Notes: generated by a model not told the origin, from the sequence alone. A stretch of DNA of 45,735 nucleotides from JANWYT01 sp046719465 (GCA_046719465.1 JBDNCV010000007.1:1-45735); one strand, 5' to 3'. Positions 32,350 to 41,780 are shown, numbered from the stretch's first letter. Numbers and translations: made by a program.

Positions 32350-33339
32350 ATGCGCCGTTGGCTGCTGATTGGGTTGAGTTTTGGGGGCAGCGCGTTCTTG
32401 CTTTGGCTGGTGCTGCGCGGCGTGCCGCTGGCAGAAGTGGTCGACGGCATCCGCCAAGCCGACCCGTTCTGGCTGTTGATCAACGTCGTGCTGGTGATGG
32501 GCACGCTGTGGACGCGCGGCATTCGCTGGGCGGGGCTGTTGGATAATCGCGTTCCATCGCGCGATGCCTTCTTCGTCATGAGCATCTCGATGATGCTGAA
32601 CCAACTGCCGCTGCGCGCGGGGGAGGTCGCTCGCAGCGCGATCACCCTGCGCTATAACGTCCCCTTCTTCACCAGCCTGACGAGCATCCTCATCGAGCGC
32701 ATCCTCGACCTGCTGGCAGTGGTAATCGTCATCGGGCTGGCGCTGCCCTTCGCGCCCGGCGCAACCCCTGAGGCGGGCCAAGCGGCCTTTGGGCTGGGAG
32801 GGCTGGCGCTGGTCAGCTTCATCGGGCTGCTGTTCTTCGCCCGCTGGCCGAACATCCCGCGCGGCATCCTCGACCAGCTCACGCGGTGGCTCCCGCTGCT
32901 GGGCAAGCTGCCGCTGCGCCGCTTTCTCGATCACATCCTCGACGGGTTACAGCCGCTGATGAACCCGCGCCGCCTCGCCCACGTGCTCGTGTGGACGGTG
33001 ATCGCGTGGGCCGTCTCGATGGGGGCACTGTACGCTCTGACGCGGGCGCTTGACATTCCCGCCGACAAGCAGTGGGTGACGACGCTGCTGGGCGTGAGCT
33101 TTACCGCGATTGGCCTTGCCCTGCCGCTGAGCGTGGCCTCGTTGGGGCCGTTCCAAGCCGCGCTGGCCTTCGTCGGGACGCTGACCCTGCTTGACCCCGT
33201 GCAGGCCGTCACACTCGGCTTCCTGTTCAACGGGATGGCCGTGCTGGGCTATGTGCTGTGGGGGACGTTGGGGCTGTTCGTGCTCGGCTTATCGCTCGGC
33301 GGCGTGTTCCAACAGCCCCAACCACAGCAGGCTGCTTAA
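32350..33339 (+). CDS. UPF0104/YbhN-like integral membrane protein (lysylphosphatidylglycerol synthase TM family)
   Basis: A 329-residue protein with about eight helices. Characteristic blocks are WLLINVVLVMGTLWTRGIRW near the second helix, the MSISMMLNQLPLRAGEVARS segment with the conserved N-x-x-P-x-R-x-G-E core, SILIERILDL, and a late LGVSFTAIGLALPLSVASLGPFQAAL. This is the membrane domain of MprF-like and AglD-like proteins, without a soluble aminoacyl-transferase domain. A role in lipid translocation or cell-envelope lipid metabolism is likely. Its TAA overlaps the convergent TPR gene in a TTAA. Confidence 0.87.
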   Translation: MRRWLLIGLSFGGSAFLLWLVLRGVPLAEVVDGIRQADPFWLLINVVLVMGTLWTRGIRWAGLLDNRVPSRDAFFVMSISMMLNQLPLRAGEVARSAITLRYNVPFFTSLTSILIERILDLLAVVIVIGLALPFAPGATPEAGQAAFGLGGLALVSFIGLLFFARWPNIPRGILDQLTRWLPLLGKLPLRRFLDHILDGLQPLMNPRRLAHVLVWTVIAWAVSMGALYALTRALDIPADKQWVTTLLGVSFTAIGLALPLSVASLGPFQAALAFVGTLTLLDPVQAVTLGFLFNGMAVLGYVLWGTLGLFVLGLSLGGVFQQPQPQQAA

Positions 33340-34220
33340 AATCCCGGCGTCATCCCACCACCACCGCCCGAGGGGTCAACCTCAAAATTCTCCAACGTGG
33401 GCGGAATTGGCGTGCGCAGATCGGGCGTGGGCACATCTGTCCCAAACACGAACTCAGGCATCAGCGTTGACGTCGGCAGCGGATCGAACGGCTCGTCGGT
33501 GGGCGTTGGCGTCGCCGCGGGGCGCGTGCTGGTGCTGGTGGGCGGCGCGAACGTGGGCAGGCTGAACGTGATCGGCGTGTTGGTCGGCAGCGGGGTCACA
33601 AACCCGGCAAAGAATGGCTGGTCGCTGGTTGGCAGCATCAGCGGTAGATTGGTCGGCAGGGCAATTTGCGCCTGCGTCGAGGTCGGGAACACGACGTTGA
33701 ACTGGGGCGGCGTGTTCGTCGGCAGGGGCATCGTCGGCTCGGCGGTGACCATCACCAACTGCACCTCGGTAGGCGCTGCCGTGGCCGTTTCCGTGGGCAT
33801 GCTGGGGGCATCGGTTGGCGGCTGCGCAGCATCCGGCATGGACAGCACCAGCGCCCGCGGCTCCATCGGCGTGACCTCAAGGGCGGCAGTCGCCGTCGCC
33901 AGCACCAGCTCTGTCGGCATCGCGCCGTCGTCGCGGTTGGCCGTCGTCAGCAGGAGCGTGATGCCAGCAAGCGGCAGCAGCAGCAGCAGGATGCCCAACA
34001 GCGCAAGCAGCAGCAGGCGGCGCGGCGAGCCGGTCGCGTCGTGGGCATCGGCTTTGTCGTCGCTGCTGGCCACGTTGAGCTTGGCCAGCAGCCGCGCCGC
34101 GCGCGCGTTGTTCGGTTCTATTTTGAGAGCGTTGAGCAGGCGCTGGCGGGCCGCCTCTCGGCGACCCGCACGCGCTTCTTTGATGGCCTGCTCGATGAGC
34201 TGGTCAACGTTACGGTTCAT
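33336..34220 (-). CDS. TPR-containing single-pass membrane protein with Thr/Pro-rich tail
   Basis: A 294-residue protein. Residues 1-50 look like one or two TPR helices pairs (EQAIKEARAGRREAARQRLLNALKIEPNNARAARLLAKL). A basic stretch leads into one very hydrophobic helix (about 68-91). The remainder, presumably outside, is low-complexity Pro/Thr/Ala/Glu sequence with many PTxTP and LPTNTP units. Its ATG overlaps the stop of the subtilase gene by four bases (34217-34220), so it is co-transcribed as the last gene. A role in anchoring or organising surface proteins is inference. Confidence 0.75.
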   Translation of the reverse strand: MNRNVDQLIEQAIKEARAGRREAARQRLLNALKIEPNNARAARLLAKLNVASSDDKADAHDATGSPRRLLLLALLGILLLLLPLAGITLLLTTANRDDGAMPTELVLATATAALEVTPMEPRALVLSMPDAAQPPTDAPSMPTETATAAPTEVQLVMVTAEPTMPLPTNTPPQFNVVFPTSTQAQIALPTNLPLMLPTSDQPFFAGFVTPLPTNTPITFSLPTFAPPTSTSTRPAATPTPTDEPFDPLPTSTLMPEFVFGTDVPTPDLRTPIPPTLENFEVDPSGGGGGMTPGF

Positions 34221-37200
34221 CGGAACAATACCGCGTCTAACTCAAGCGTGAAGCCCGTTGAACCCTGCTGGCGCGCCCCCGTCTGACAGACGGCGATCAA
34301 CTGCCCTGCTGACACCGGCGCAATGAAGCTGTGTGGCACCATGTACTGCGCAGTGGGCGAGTAGCTGTTGATCGTGCCGCATTCGAGGCACGTGGCGAGG
34401 CTGCTTGCGCTTGGGCCAGTGCGAATCTCAGCGATCCCGCCCGACGGCTGGCGCGTGTAGTAGACTGTCACCCGCGGGTTGGCGCTCGGCGCAGTAACAT
34501 AGGCGCAGCCCGACGCAGCGGTCGTGCGGATCACGTCGTTGTTGAGGGCCAAGATCGACCCGTTCGAGCTGCTCGGCAGCGTCACGCTTGTGAAACTACC
34601 GCCCGTCGACGATGTTGTTGTGAACTCAGTGTAGCTCATCGCGGTGAGGCTGCCGACCACAGGCACAACCGCGTCGAGCGTCATCACAGTGCCGGTGGAG
34701 CCTTGCGGGCGCGTGGGCAGAGCGCGCAGTTCAATCACGTAGGGCGACCCGCCGTAAGAGGCCGGGATTTGCAGCAGGTGCGCCGCGCGATAGCTGGGCA
34801 CAGGGTTGAAGAACGACACCAGCCCGCACTCTGGGCAGCGCACCCCGTCCACGTAGACCTCAGCCTGCCCGCCGTTGGGCAGCAGCGTCCGCACGAGCCA
34901 CATTTTAGGGCCGCTGATGCGGAAGCGCACTGCCCCGGGTTGGTTCACCGACTGCGCTGCCGCGCCCAGCGGGCCGTTCACGCCGACGGGCGCAGCGGGC
35001 AAGGTGGCCCAGCCAGTCCCAATGCGCTGAATGTAGGATGACGTTTCCTGTTCAGCGCTGCCGGAGGTGTGGTAAGCAGATAGCACCCTCGCAGAAGGAG
35101 CGAGCACATCGATGTACATCCAGTTGCCGGTTGACCCGGGCGAACGGCGGTTCGTGTTGCGGATTTCCACCGTCGCAATGGTTTTCGTCGTATCCTGCGG
35201 GATGATAAGAATTTGGCGGTACAGCGGCGTTGGCGAGTAGAAGTTGATCTCCCCGATCCGCACGCCGTCCACGTAGACCTCGGCGATGCCACCGTCAGAA
35301 TGGCGCGAGTAGACAAGAATAAGATCTACCATGGACGGGTCATAGGTGAATTGGAGGCTGGCGCCCGGTGCGTTCGTCCGGCGCATCGGCGCGCTGTTAT
35401 TTCCCGAGAAAGTTGGCGCTGTGATGGCTGCCGGCGCGTCCACCCAGCCAGTTCCAATTTCCTGACGTCTCGGGTCGGGAGCCATCACACTTGTAGGCCC
35501 CGTTAGGATGGCTGCAGTCGTCCCGATTGACCCCGGGCCGAAGCCCAGCACGCCATCCACAAAGAGGAAGTTCGGGGCGCCGCCTGTCTGCTGGGAATTA
35601 ACGGGACGCACTCGAACGCGCCAAAACCCAGAGGACAAAACGGCGTCGCTCGGGCGCTCGAGCAAGACGAGTTCGCGCGGCAGCGTGCGCGCGGCGTTGA
35701 AATCGATTGTGCGCAAAAGCTTGTACGTCCCGCCGGACGCAGTAGAGTAGTACTCGATTTCGGCCTGCAAACCCTGCGGCGAGCGTGTCAAAATCAGCGC
35801 AATGGTCTGATGCGAAGCGGAGAAACTAACCCCTGTCGGCGTCACATGGACGTCACCATACACTGCCCCGGGCAGCGCGCGCGGCACAATCTGGTTAGCG
35901 TGCGTCGGCGTCATGCTTTCATCGAACAGCATTTCATAATCCATCGCGGCATCCATGTAGCTGAGGCGGGTGAAGCTGCCGACCGCCGAGCCGAGGATCA
36001 TTGCCCCTTCAAAGAGCAAAGACGTGCCGGTGCTGTTGAGATGGCGTTCGCCCGTGATGCGCAGGCCGACCGTCATGATGCTGGGCGCGGCGTCAGGCAG
36101 GTTGATGACCGCCACCGAGCGCGGCATGTTGGACGGGCGGTACGTATCGATGATCCCGCAGCTGGCGCACACTTGGCCGTTGATGAACACCTCTGCTTGG
36201 CCGCCGGTGGGAGTCCCTGTGAAGTAGACCAGCAAGCGGCGGTTGGTGCCAGCGTAATCCAGTCGGAAGATTATCTCTGCGCCCGGCGTGTTCGACGACC
36301 ACAGCGCCCCACCAAAGGCGGCTGGGCTGCCGACGCGGTTCCACACGCCGTTCACCGGCAGCAAGCGCACACCTGCACCAGCCATCATCATTGCGAAGGA
36401 GGGGCGCGCTGGGAGCGCTTCTGCTGTCATCGAACTGATCGAGGAAAGACCGCCCATCCCGCCGTAGAAGCGGATGGCATCCAACGTGACCGTTTGCCCG
36501 CGCGACGAAGGAGAGCGCCGCCCCACTGCGCGGATCTCCACCAGCTTAGGGGTGGGCGCGGGAGCCATCAGCACCTGAACAATCGTCTGTGGGGTTTGTG
36601 CAGGGGCGTAGGTGTCAAAAAGCCCTTCATACTGTCCGTTGACGTACACCTCCGCGATGCCACCGTCGGGGCGCCCAGTGTAGACAATTATCGCCTTTTC
36701 GCTGGTCGTGATGAAGTAGGCCGAAGCGCCGGGGGTGGTCGTCGCGCGGAAGCCGCCGCCGCTCGCGCCTGCCAAGCTGGCGGGCGACCACGAGCCAGTG
36801 AACGTGATGCGCGGGTCAGTTTCTTGCACGACTTCGCCGATGATGGGGGTGATGGTGTCTAATGTGACGCCGCCGCACGGGCCGCCGCTGGAGGATTTCA
36901 TGCGAACTGTCACTGCACTGCCCGGCGACACGGACGCCACATTGAGGGTGACGCGTTCATGAATCGAACCGCCATCCAGCGAGTATGATGTAGTAGTAGT
37001 ACCCGCGCTATCTTGTCTTTCGACCACCATCGTACAGCCAGTCCAACCGGGCATCTTGTAGTAGGCGATTTGCACGCCGTTGATGGCGAAGTATTGGAAC
37101 TCAATCTGCGCGTAGCGGTCACGGCTGGCAACGAAGGTGCCGCCGCTGGCGCGCTGGGCGGCGGGGAAGGACGCCGTGTTGATCGTTACCCAGCGCCCAT

Positions 37201-39289
37201 CCCCTGCCACGGTTGAGCTAACCGATTCCGGTATGCCCGACAGGATCACGCTGTGGTGCGTGTGCTCACGAACGAGGTCGCTCCAATGATACCACAGTGA
37301 CGGCATTGTCAAGATGCCGCTGCCAAAGCAGAGCGTGGGGGTGGTGTTACAAGTGGCGTATTGACTAGCTGCGGGTGAACGCCTGAAGTCAGACAGCAGC
37401 GAAGATCGCGTGTAAAAAGGATTTGCTGAGAGCGCCACAGCGAACACGCCCGTTGCATGCGGCGCGGCAGCCGATGTGCCGTTGAACTCGGAGTCGCGGG
37501 TGGTGCGCGTGTTGGTGGGCGCGCTGATGTCCGGCTTGGGGGTGCCGCCAGATGGGTTCGTCCCGCCCGGGCCAAGCGTTGGGCCGCGGCTGCTGTACGG
37601 CGCTACATCTGGGTAACGCTGTGGCGACCAACTCCAGAACGAATGCGGCTTGACCTCGCTGGCGGCCACTGCGATCACGTTGGGGTTGTCAGCCGGTGTG
37701 GCGATGCTGGCCGTCTCGCTCGGCGCCTGCAGTTGGTGCGTGTAGGATTCAATCTGGAGGTACGCCGGCTCTGTGGTTGACCAGCGGCGCACTATAATCC
37801 CATAGATCGCCCCAGCTGTGCAGGTCGGGGATATGCCGATGTATTCATTCGGTCGTTCCGAGGCAGAACCTTCTTGGTCTTTTAAAGACCACGCCACGTG
37901 CGTCCACGATGAGCCGCCATTTGTGCTCTGCACCAAGTAGAGGTCGAGGTCATAGCCGACGTCTCTGCCAGTGCGCGCCGCGTTCCAGTCTGACCAGCGC
38001 AAGCCGATCTCGAACCGCCCACAGCCGCCAGTCAAGCGCAGCACCGGACCACTGCCGAAATTCATCAGGTTGACTGTAAGAGAAGTAAATCCGTAGGTTG
38101 ACCCAGCATAAGTTGCATTCGAATAGGCGCCATGCCACACGTAGCCTTGGCTGTTGCCCGCTGAGTTCACCCACAAGATGCCGCGGCTGATAGCACGGTT
38201 CACAATGGTGTTGACCGGCCCCGTGCCGTCGCCCGGGTGGTCAAACCAGCTCATCGACATGTTGATGAGGCGCACGTTCTGCGCGATGAGCCAATCGACC
38301 GCGGCGTTCAACGCGCTGACCGAGTTGGCGCTGGCGATGAACACCTCCGCTTGGGGCGCAAGGTCACAGATGATCTCGACGACTTTCGTCCCGTGGTCGC
38401 CGTAGGCCGTCAGCGTGACTGGCAGCGGGTCAAACGCGCTGGCCCCGCGCACACAGCTGGTATCGGCGTTGGGGTAGCCGAAGAAGCCGACGTCAATCAC
38501 GCCGATGCGGATGCCCTGCCCGCGGTAGCCGCGCGCGTGCCACGCCTGAACGCCCGTCGCGCCCAAGCCCTCGCTCACGACGGTGCCGCTTTGCGTCATC
38601 GGGCGCAGGGGCTGCCGCGCGGTGAACTCGCCCGGGAGTGAGTTCAGCGCATCCAACATGCTCAACGGGAAGTCGTATTCGGCGTAGTGCTCAAAGCCGA
38701 TCAAGTAAGTTCCGCCCAGCGCCTCGACCTGCGGGCGCAGGCGCAGCGCCTCGGCGGCGTCCAGCGCGACCACCTCAATCCGCACGCGCGTGCCATCCGA
38801 TGAGATGAGCATCTCCTCATCCATAGCGAGCTGACGGGCGGCGGGCAGGTTGTTGATCGCCAGCGCGTCATACAGCGCCAGCAGGTCTTGATCGACCTTG
38901 GCGCCGCGTCCGCGGTTGCCGCGCGTGGGCGGGGCTTCTGTTTCTACGGGTTCCGGCGTTTCTGTCGGCTGTTCGATCACAAACGGCGTGGGCGTTCCCG
39001 TCGGCAGCTCTGGCAGCGGCGTTTCCGTCGGGTCTTCGGTTGATTCCTCGGTCACTTCAACAGTAGGTTCGAAGGTCGGTTCGAGCGTAGGGGCCTCGGT
39101 CGGGGTAGGCGTCACCGTTGGCAGTTCAACCGTTGGCCATTCGGTGGGTGCTTCCGTCGGCGTTTCCGTCGGAAGTGCTGCGGTCGGTTCCTGTGTTGGC
39201 TCGGGTGGCGCTTCAGGTGGGGATTCTTGCCCCCACACTGCGCCGACCGAAATGAGAACAACGATCAGTGTCAAATAGAGGGCGCGCAT
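34217..39289 (-). CDS. Giant exported subtilisin-like (S8) serine protease with seven C-terminal modules
   Basis: A 1690-residue exported protease. The signal peptide is residues 1-20, cut before Gln. Residues 21-122 are a Pro/Thr/Glu-rich linker, 130-230 a propeptide-like region, 240-640 the S8 domain with Asp266 (GVIDVGF), His299 (GDHGTKV), the oxyanion Asn in NSAGNS (about 379) and Ser606 (NGTSAAAPH). A beta-rich insert of about 130 residues (395-525) sits inside the catalytic domain. From about 695 to the end are seven related beta-rich modules of 120-140 residues (see the repeat entry). I chose the ATG at 39287-39289 rather than an in-frame start six codons earlier because it begins the signal peptide cleanly. 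It is probably a surface protease that degrades external proteins. Confidence 0.93.
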   Translation of the reverse strand: MRALYLTLIVVLISVGAVWGQESPPEAPPEPTQEPTAALPTETPTEAPTEWPTVELPTVTPTPTEAPTLEPTFEPTVEVTEESTEDPTETPLPELPTGTPTPFVIEQPTETPEPVETEAPPTRGNRGRGAKVDQDLLALYDALAINNLPAARQLAMDEEMLISSDGTRVRIEVVALDAAEALRLRPQVEALGGTYLIGFEHYAEYDFPLSMLDALNSLPGEFTARQPLRPMTQSGTVVSEGLGATGVQAWHARGYRGQGIRIGVIDVGFFGYPNADTSCVRGASAFDPLPVTLTAYGDHGTKVVEIICDLAPQAEVFIASANSVSALNAAVDWLIAQNVRLINMSMSWFDHPGDGTGPVNTIVNRAISRGILWVNSAGNSQGYVWHGAYSNATYAGSTYGFTSLTVNLMNFGSGPVLRLTGGCGRFEIGLRWSDWNAARTGRDVGYDLDLYLVQSTNGGSSWTHVAWSLKDQEGSASERPNEYIGISPTCTAGAIYGIIVRRWSTTEPAYLQIESYTHQLQAPSETASIATPADNPNVIAVAASEVKPHSFWSWSPQRYPDVAPYSSRGPTLGPGGTNPSGGTPKPDISAPTNTRTTRDSEFNGTSAAAPHATGVFAVALSANPFYTRSSLLSDFRRSPAASQYATCNTTPTLCFGSGILTMPSLWYHWSDLVREHTHHSVILSGIPESVSSTVAGDGRWVTINTASFPAAQRASGGTFVASRDRYAQIEFQYFAINGVQIAYYKMPGWTGCTMVVERQDSAGTTTTSYSLDGGSIHERVTLNVASVSPGSAVTVRMKSSSGGPCGGVTLDTITPIIGEVVQETDPRITFTGSWSPASLAGASGGGFRATTTPGASAYFITTSEKAIIVYTGRPDGGIAEVYVNGQYEGLFDTYAPAQTPQTIVQVLMAPAPTPKLVEIRAVGRRSPSSRGQTVTLDAIRFYGGMGGLSSISSMTAEALPARPSFAMMMAGAGVRLLPVNGVWNRVGSPAAFGGALWSSNTPGAEIIFRLDYAGTNRRLLVYFTGTPTGGQAEVFINGQVCASCGIIDTYRPSNMPRSVAVINLPDAAPSIMTVGLRITGERHLNSTGTSLLFEGAMILGSAVGSFTRLSYMDAAMDYEMLFDESMTPTHANQIVPRALPGAVYGDVHVTPTGVSFSASHQTIALILTRSPQGLQAEIEYYSTASGGTYKLLRTIDFNAARTLPRELVLLERPSDAVLSSGFWRVRVRPVNSQQTGGAPNFLFVDGVLGFGPGSIGTTAAILTGPTSVMAPDPRRQEIGTGWVDAPAAITAPTFSGNNSAPMRRTNAPGASLQFTYDPSMVDLILVYSRHSDGGIAEVYVDGVRIGEINFYSPTPLYRQILIIPQDTTKTIATVEIRNTNRRSPGSTGNWMYIDVLAPSARVLSAYHTSGSAEQETSSYIQRIGTGWATLPAAPVGVNGPLGAAAQSVNQPGAVRFRISGPKMWLVRTLLPNGGQAEVYVDGVRCPECGLVSFFNPVPSYRAAHLLQIPASYGGSPYVIELRALPTRPQGSTGTVMTLDAVVPVVGSLTAMSYTEFTTTSSTGGSFTSVTLPSSSNGSILALNNDVIRTTAASGCAYVTAPSANPRVTVYYTRQPSGGIAEIRTGPSASSLATCLECGTINSYSPTAQYMVPHSFIAPVSAGQLIAVCQTGARQQGSTGFTLELDAVLFR
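34220..37207 (-). repeat. Seven degenerate coding repeats in the subtilase
   Basis: The C-terminal part of the protease (about residues 695-1690) consists of seven modules starting near residues 695, 825, 965, 1110, 1275, 1420 and 1552. Most share a G-G-x-A-E-V-Y-V-[DN]-G core, a following YSP/YAP/FNP turn, an E-[IL]-R strand and a closing S-T-G-x-x-x-x-L-D-A strand. Modules 3, 6 and 7 carry an extra CxxCG (CASCG, CPECG, CLECG) at the same position. They resemble carbohydrate-binding jelly-roll modules. Confidence 0.75.
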
Positions 39290-39309
39290 TGTAGCAACCT
39301 CGCACATAC

Positions 39310-39344
39310 ATAGCGCATTACAAGATATTATTCCTATGCGCTAT
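39310..39344. promoter_or_regulatory. Inverted repeat and -10 upstream of the subtilase
   Basis: ATAGCGCAT (39310-39318) and ATGCGCTAT (39336-39344) form a perfect 9-bp inverted repeat with a 17-base spacer in an AT-rich gap. On the minus strand a perfect TATAAT (39343-39348) overlaps the outer edge of one arm, so the repeat would lie at the transcription start. It could be an operator for the neighbouring two-component regulator or a 5' UTR stem. No good -35 was found. Confidence 0.5.
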
Positions 39345-39384
39345 TATATAATGTGATACGTTGCGCGCTTGTGTTGAGATTTTC

Positions 39385-40848
39385 CTACGATTGCTGAGCA
39401 ACTGTCAGCCAATCTTTTGTGATAATTTTACTCGTGCGCTTACGATCAATGGTCGGAATCCACACACGGAACGTTGTCCCTTTGCCTAATTCGCTCTCGA
39501 CTTGGATCGTCGCGTGGTGGGCATCAGCAATCCAGCGCGCGATGCTCAGGCCGAGGCCGGCCCCGTCGTGTTCGCTGCGATGCACGCGCGAATTATCCGC
39601 TTGGAAGAAGCGGTCGAAGATGCGCTTCTGATCTTCTGGGCTGATGCCGATGCCTGTATCGCGCACTTCAAGCATCGCCTTGCCGTCGCGCTCCACCAAC
39701 ATCAGCGTGATGGTGCCGCCATCAGGTGTGAACTTGATCGCGTTGTTGACTAAGTTGAGCAGAAGCTGTTTCAAGCGGTCGGCGTTGCCGTTGACGCGCA
39801 CCTCGTCGATGTCATCCAGCCGAATTTTGAGATCGCGCCCTTTGGCGAGCAGCATCGACTGTTCGTAGACCTCCAACACGATGGGGTCAAGGTTGATGGG
39901 CGTCAGCTCAATCTTGAGTTCACCGTTATCAGCGCGCGCCAACAGCAGCAGATCGTTGGCCATGCGCGACATGCGTTCTGCCTCGCGGTACACCGCGTTC
40001 AACGATTCCTCGTCATAGCCGTAGCGCTGCATAATCTCAAGGTTGCCGAGGATCGACGTGAGCGGCGTGCGCAGTTCATGGCTCACATCCCCGACGAAGC
40101 GCTGCTGCACGCGGAACAGGCTTTCTAGGCGCTCCAACGTCTGGTTGAACACGCTGGCTAAGTGCCCCAGCTCGTCCATCGGGTGGGCCACTGGCAGGCG
40201 CTTCTTGAGATCGTCAGCATTGACGATGCTGGCGGCGGTCTCCGTCATCTGTTCAATCGGTTTCAGCAAGCGGCTGGCGATGAACATGCCGAGGCCGATG
40301 CTCACCAAGATCGAGATAGCCGCACCCGCGCCGATGGTCAAGTTGAGGGCGGCATTGGTGGCGGCGATGCTGGCTGTCGATGTGCCCACCTGCACCACAC
40401 CCACCAGCTCGCCGTTGATGAAGAACGGCTCAGAGGCGACGCGCGCACTCACCCCTTTGAACACCGCGTCGCGCACGTATGGTTCATGCAGGGTAGGCGG
40501 CGCGATGTCCAACATGCCGTCCTCAATCGACATCCCGTCAGACTCGCGCAGGAGCTGCGGGGTGATGGGCTGGCCGTTCTCATGCGTGCGCCACACTTGG
40601 ATCCAAACGTTAGGTTTGTCGAACAGATCACTGTGACTGGTGAGCACCTGTGGCTGCGGTGGGCCAAACTCACCAACAGGAACCAGCGCCACACTTGAAG
40701 CTACTGTCGTGGCAATCTCTCGCAGCGTCTGGTCTAAAATCGTGATAATTGAGAGCTGGTTGAAGCTGGTGACAGCGGCGCTGAAGATGAGCAGGATCAA
40801 CGTCAGCATGGCGCTGTACCACAGCGTCAAGCGGGTGCGAATGGTCAT
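39385..40848 (-). CDS. Membrane sensor histidine kinase (HAMP-HisKA-HATPase)
   Basis: A 487-residue kinase. TM1 covers about 10-30; an extracellular sensor of about 130 residues follows; TM2 is about 170-192; HAMP 193-245. The phosphoacceptor is His257 in FVGDVSHELRTPLTSI. The ATPase domain has LLNLVNNAIKFTPDGG (N box), DTGIGISPEDQKRIF (G1/F) and GAGLGLSIARWI (G2). It is the cognate partner of the regulator six bases upstream. The subtilase gene starts 95 bases downstream on the same strand, so exported protein turnover may be an output, but this is inference. Confidence 0.95.
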   Translation of the reverse strand: MTIRTRLTLWYSAMLTLILLIFSAAVTSFNQLSIITILDQTLREIATTVASSVALVPVGEFGPPQPQVLTSHSDLFDKPNVWIQVWRTHENGQPITPQLLRESDGMSIEDGMLDIAPPTLHEPYVRDAVFKGVSARVASEPFFINGELVGVVQVGTSTASIAATNAALNLTIGAGAAISILVSIGLGMFIASRLLKPIEQMTETAASIVNADDLKKRLPVAHPMDELGHLASVFNQTLERLESLFRVQQRFVGDVSHELRTPLTSILGNLEIMQRYGYDEESLNAVYREAERMSRMANDLLLLARADNGELKIELTPINLDPIVLEVYEQSMLLAKGRDLKIRLDDIDEVRVNGNADRLKQLLLNLVNNAIKFTPDGGTITLMLVERDGKAMLEVRDTGIGISPEDQKRIFDRFFQADNSRVHRSEHDGAGLGLSIARWIADAHHATIQVESELGKGTTFRVWIPTIDRKRTSKIITKDWLTVAQQS

Positions 40849-40854
40849 TGACGT

Positions 40855-41535
40855 TTATTCTTCACGCAGGACGTAGCCAACCCCACGCACGGTGTGGATC
40901 AGCCGCGGTTCATCACCTTGTTCTGTCTTTTGACGCAGATACCGCACATAGACCTCGATGATGTTGCTCTCGCCGCCGAAGTCATACCCCCAGACGCGGT
41001 CGAAGATCACATCGCGCGTCATCACTTGGCGCGGGTTGCGCATGAACAGCTCAAGCAGTTCGTACTCTTTGGCCGTCAGGTCGATGGCGCGCTCACCGCG
41101 GTGCGCGCGGTGCGTGCCCGTGTCGAGCGTGAGATCGGCAAAGCGCAGCACCTCAGGGCGCGATTGCGGCGTCACGCGGCGCAGCAGGGAGCGCACCCGC
41201 GCCATCAGCTCATCAATCGAGAACGGCTTGACGAGATAATCGTCCGCGCCTGCATCCAGCCCCACCACGCGATCCTTGATGTCGTCTTTGGCGGTCAGCA
41301 TCATGATCGGCACGTTGCCCGCAGCGCGCAGCCGCTTGCACACCTCCAGCCCATCCAACCCCGGCAGCATCCAATCCAAGATCACCAAGTCCGGTGGGTT
41401 GTCGCGGGCGGCGTTCAGTCCCGTTTGCCCATCCCGCGCTACAGTGACGCGATAGCCTTCATAGATCAGGCCGCGCTCCACAAATTGGGCGATGCGCGCC
41501 TCATCTTCAATAATTAGGATGCGTTCTTGGGACAT
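40855..41535 (-). CDS. OmpR-family response regulator
   Basis: A 226-residue regulator. The receiver shows Glu10-Asp11, phosphoacceptor Asp54 in VILDWMLPGLDG, Thr in MLTAKDD and Lys in LVKPFS. The winged helix follows from about residue 125 (DLTAKEYELLELFMRNPRQVMTRDVI, LIHTVRGVGYVLR). The ATG at 41533-41535 has a strong GGGGAGGA ribosome site five bases upstream; an in-frame start eight codons earlier is weaker. It is co-transcribed with the downstream kinase. Confidence 0.95.
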   Translation of the reverse strand: MSQERILIIEDEARIAQFVERGLIYEGYRVTVARDGQTGLNAARDNPPDLVILDWMLPGLDGLEVCKRLRAAGNVPIMMLTAKDDIKDRVVGLDAGADDYLVKPFSIDELMARVRSLLRRVTPQSRPEVLRFADLTLDTGTHRAHRGERAIDLTAKEYELLELFMRNPRQVMTRDVIFDRVWGYDFGGESNIIEVYVRYLRQKTEQGDEPRLIHTVRGVGYVLREE

Positions 41536-41780
41536 GATTCCTCCCCGAAGTAGGCTCATAACGCTTTAATCGCATGTTAGCAAAGACAGATAAGTTTTTG
41601 CTTAACACGTTGCGGCAGCTCTGCGGTTGAAAATCTCTTAAGCTGCACAATTGAAACAAGTCAAATGGTGATAGAATTTTTGCAAGTTTTCAGATGCCGC
41701 TGGACGATACCCTGTGCTATAGTTAGAGACGAGTCTGTGTTTGGTTGGTGACACTGGTTAACGTCATCTGGTAGTGAAGT

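Noticed and set aside
30943..32934. A 663-codon open frame antisense to the beta-lactamase-fold and YbhN-like genes
   Set aside because: It spans two real genes on the other strand, has no ribosome site or motif, and shows the His/Arg/Gln-rich composition of shadow frames.
39353..39384. A -35 box for the subtilase promoter
   Set aside because: The correct distance from TATAAT holds only GC-rich sequence unlike TTGACA.
41651..41677. Promoter TTGAAA-N15-TAGAAT before the pseudo-receiver kinase
   Set aside because: The 15-bp spacer is too short for a confident call; a TATAGT at 41718-41723 lacks a -35.
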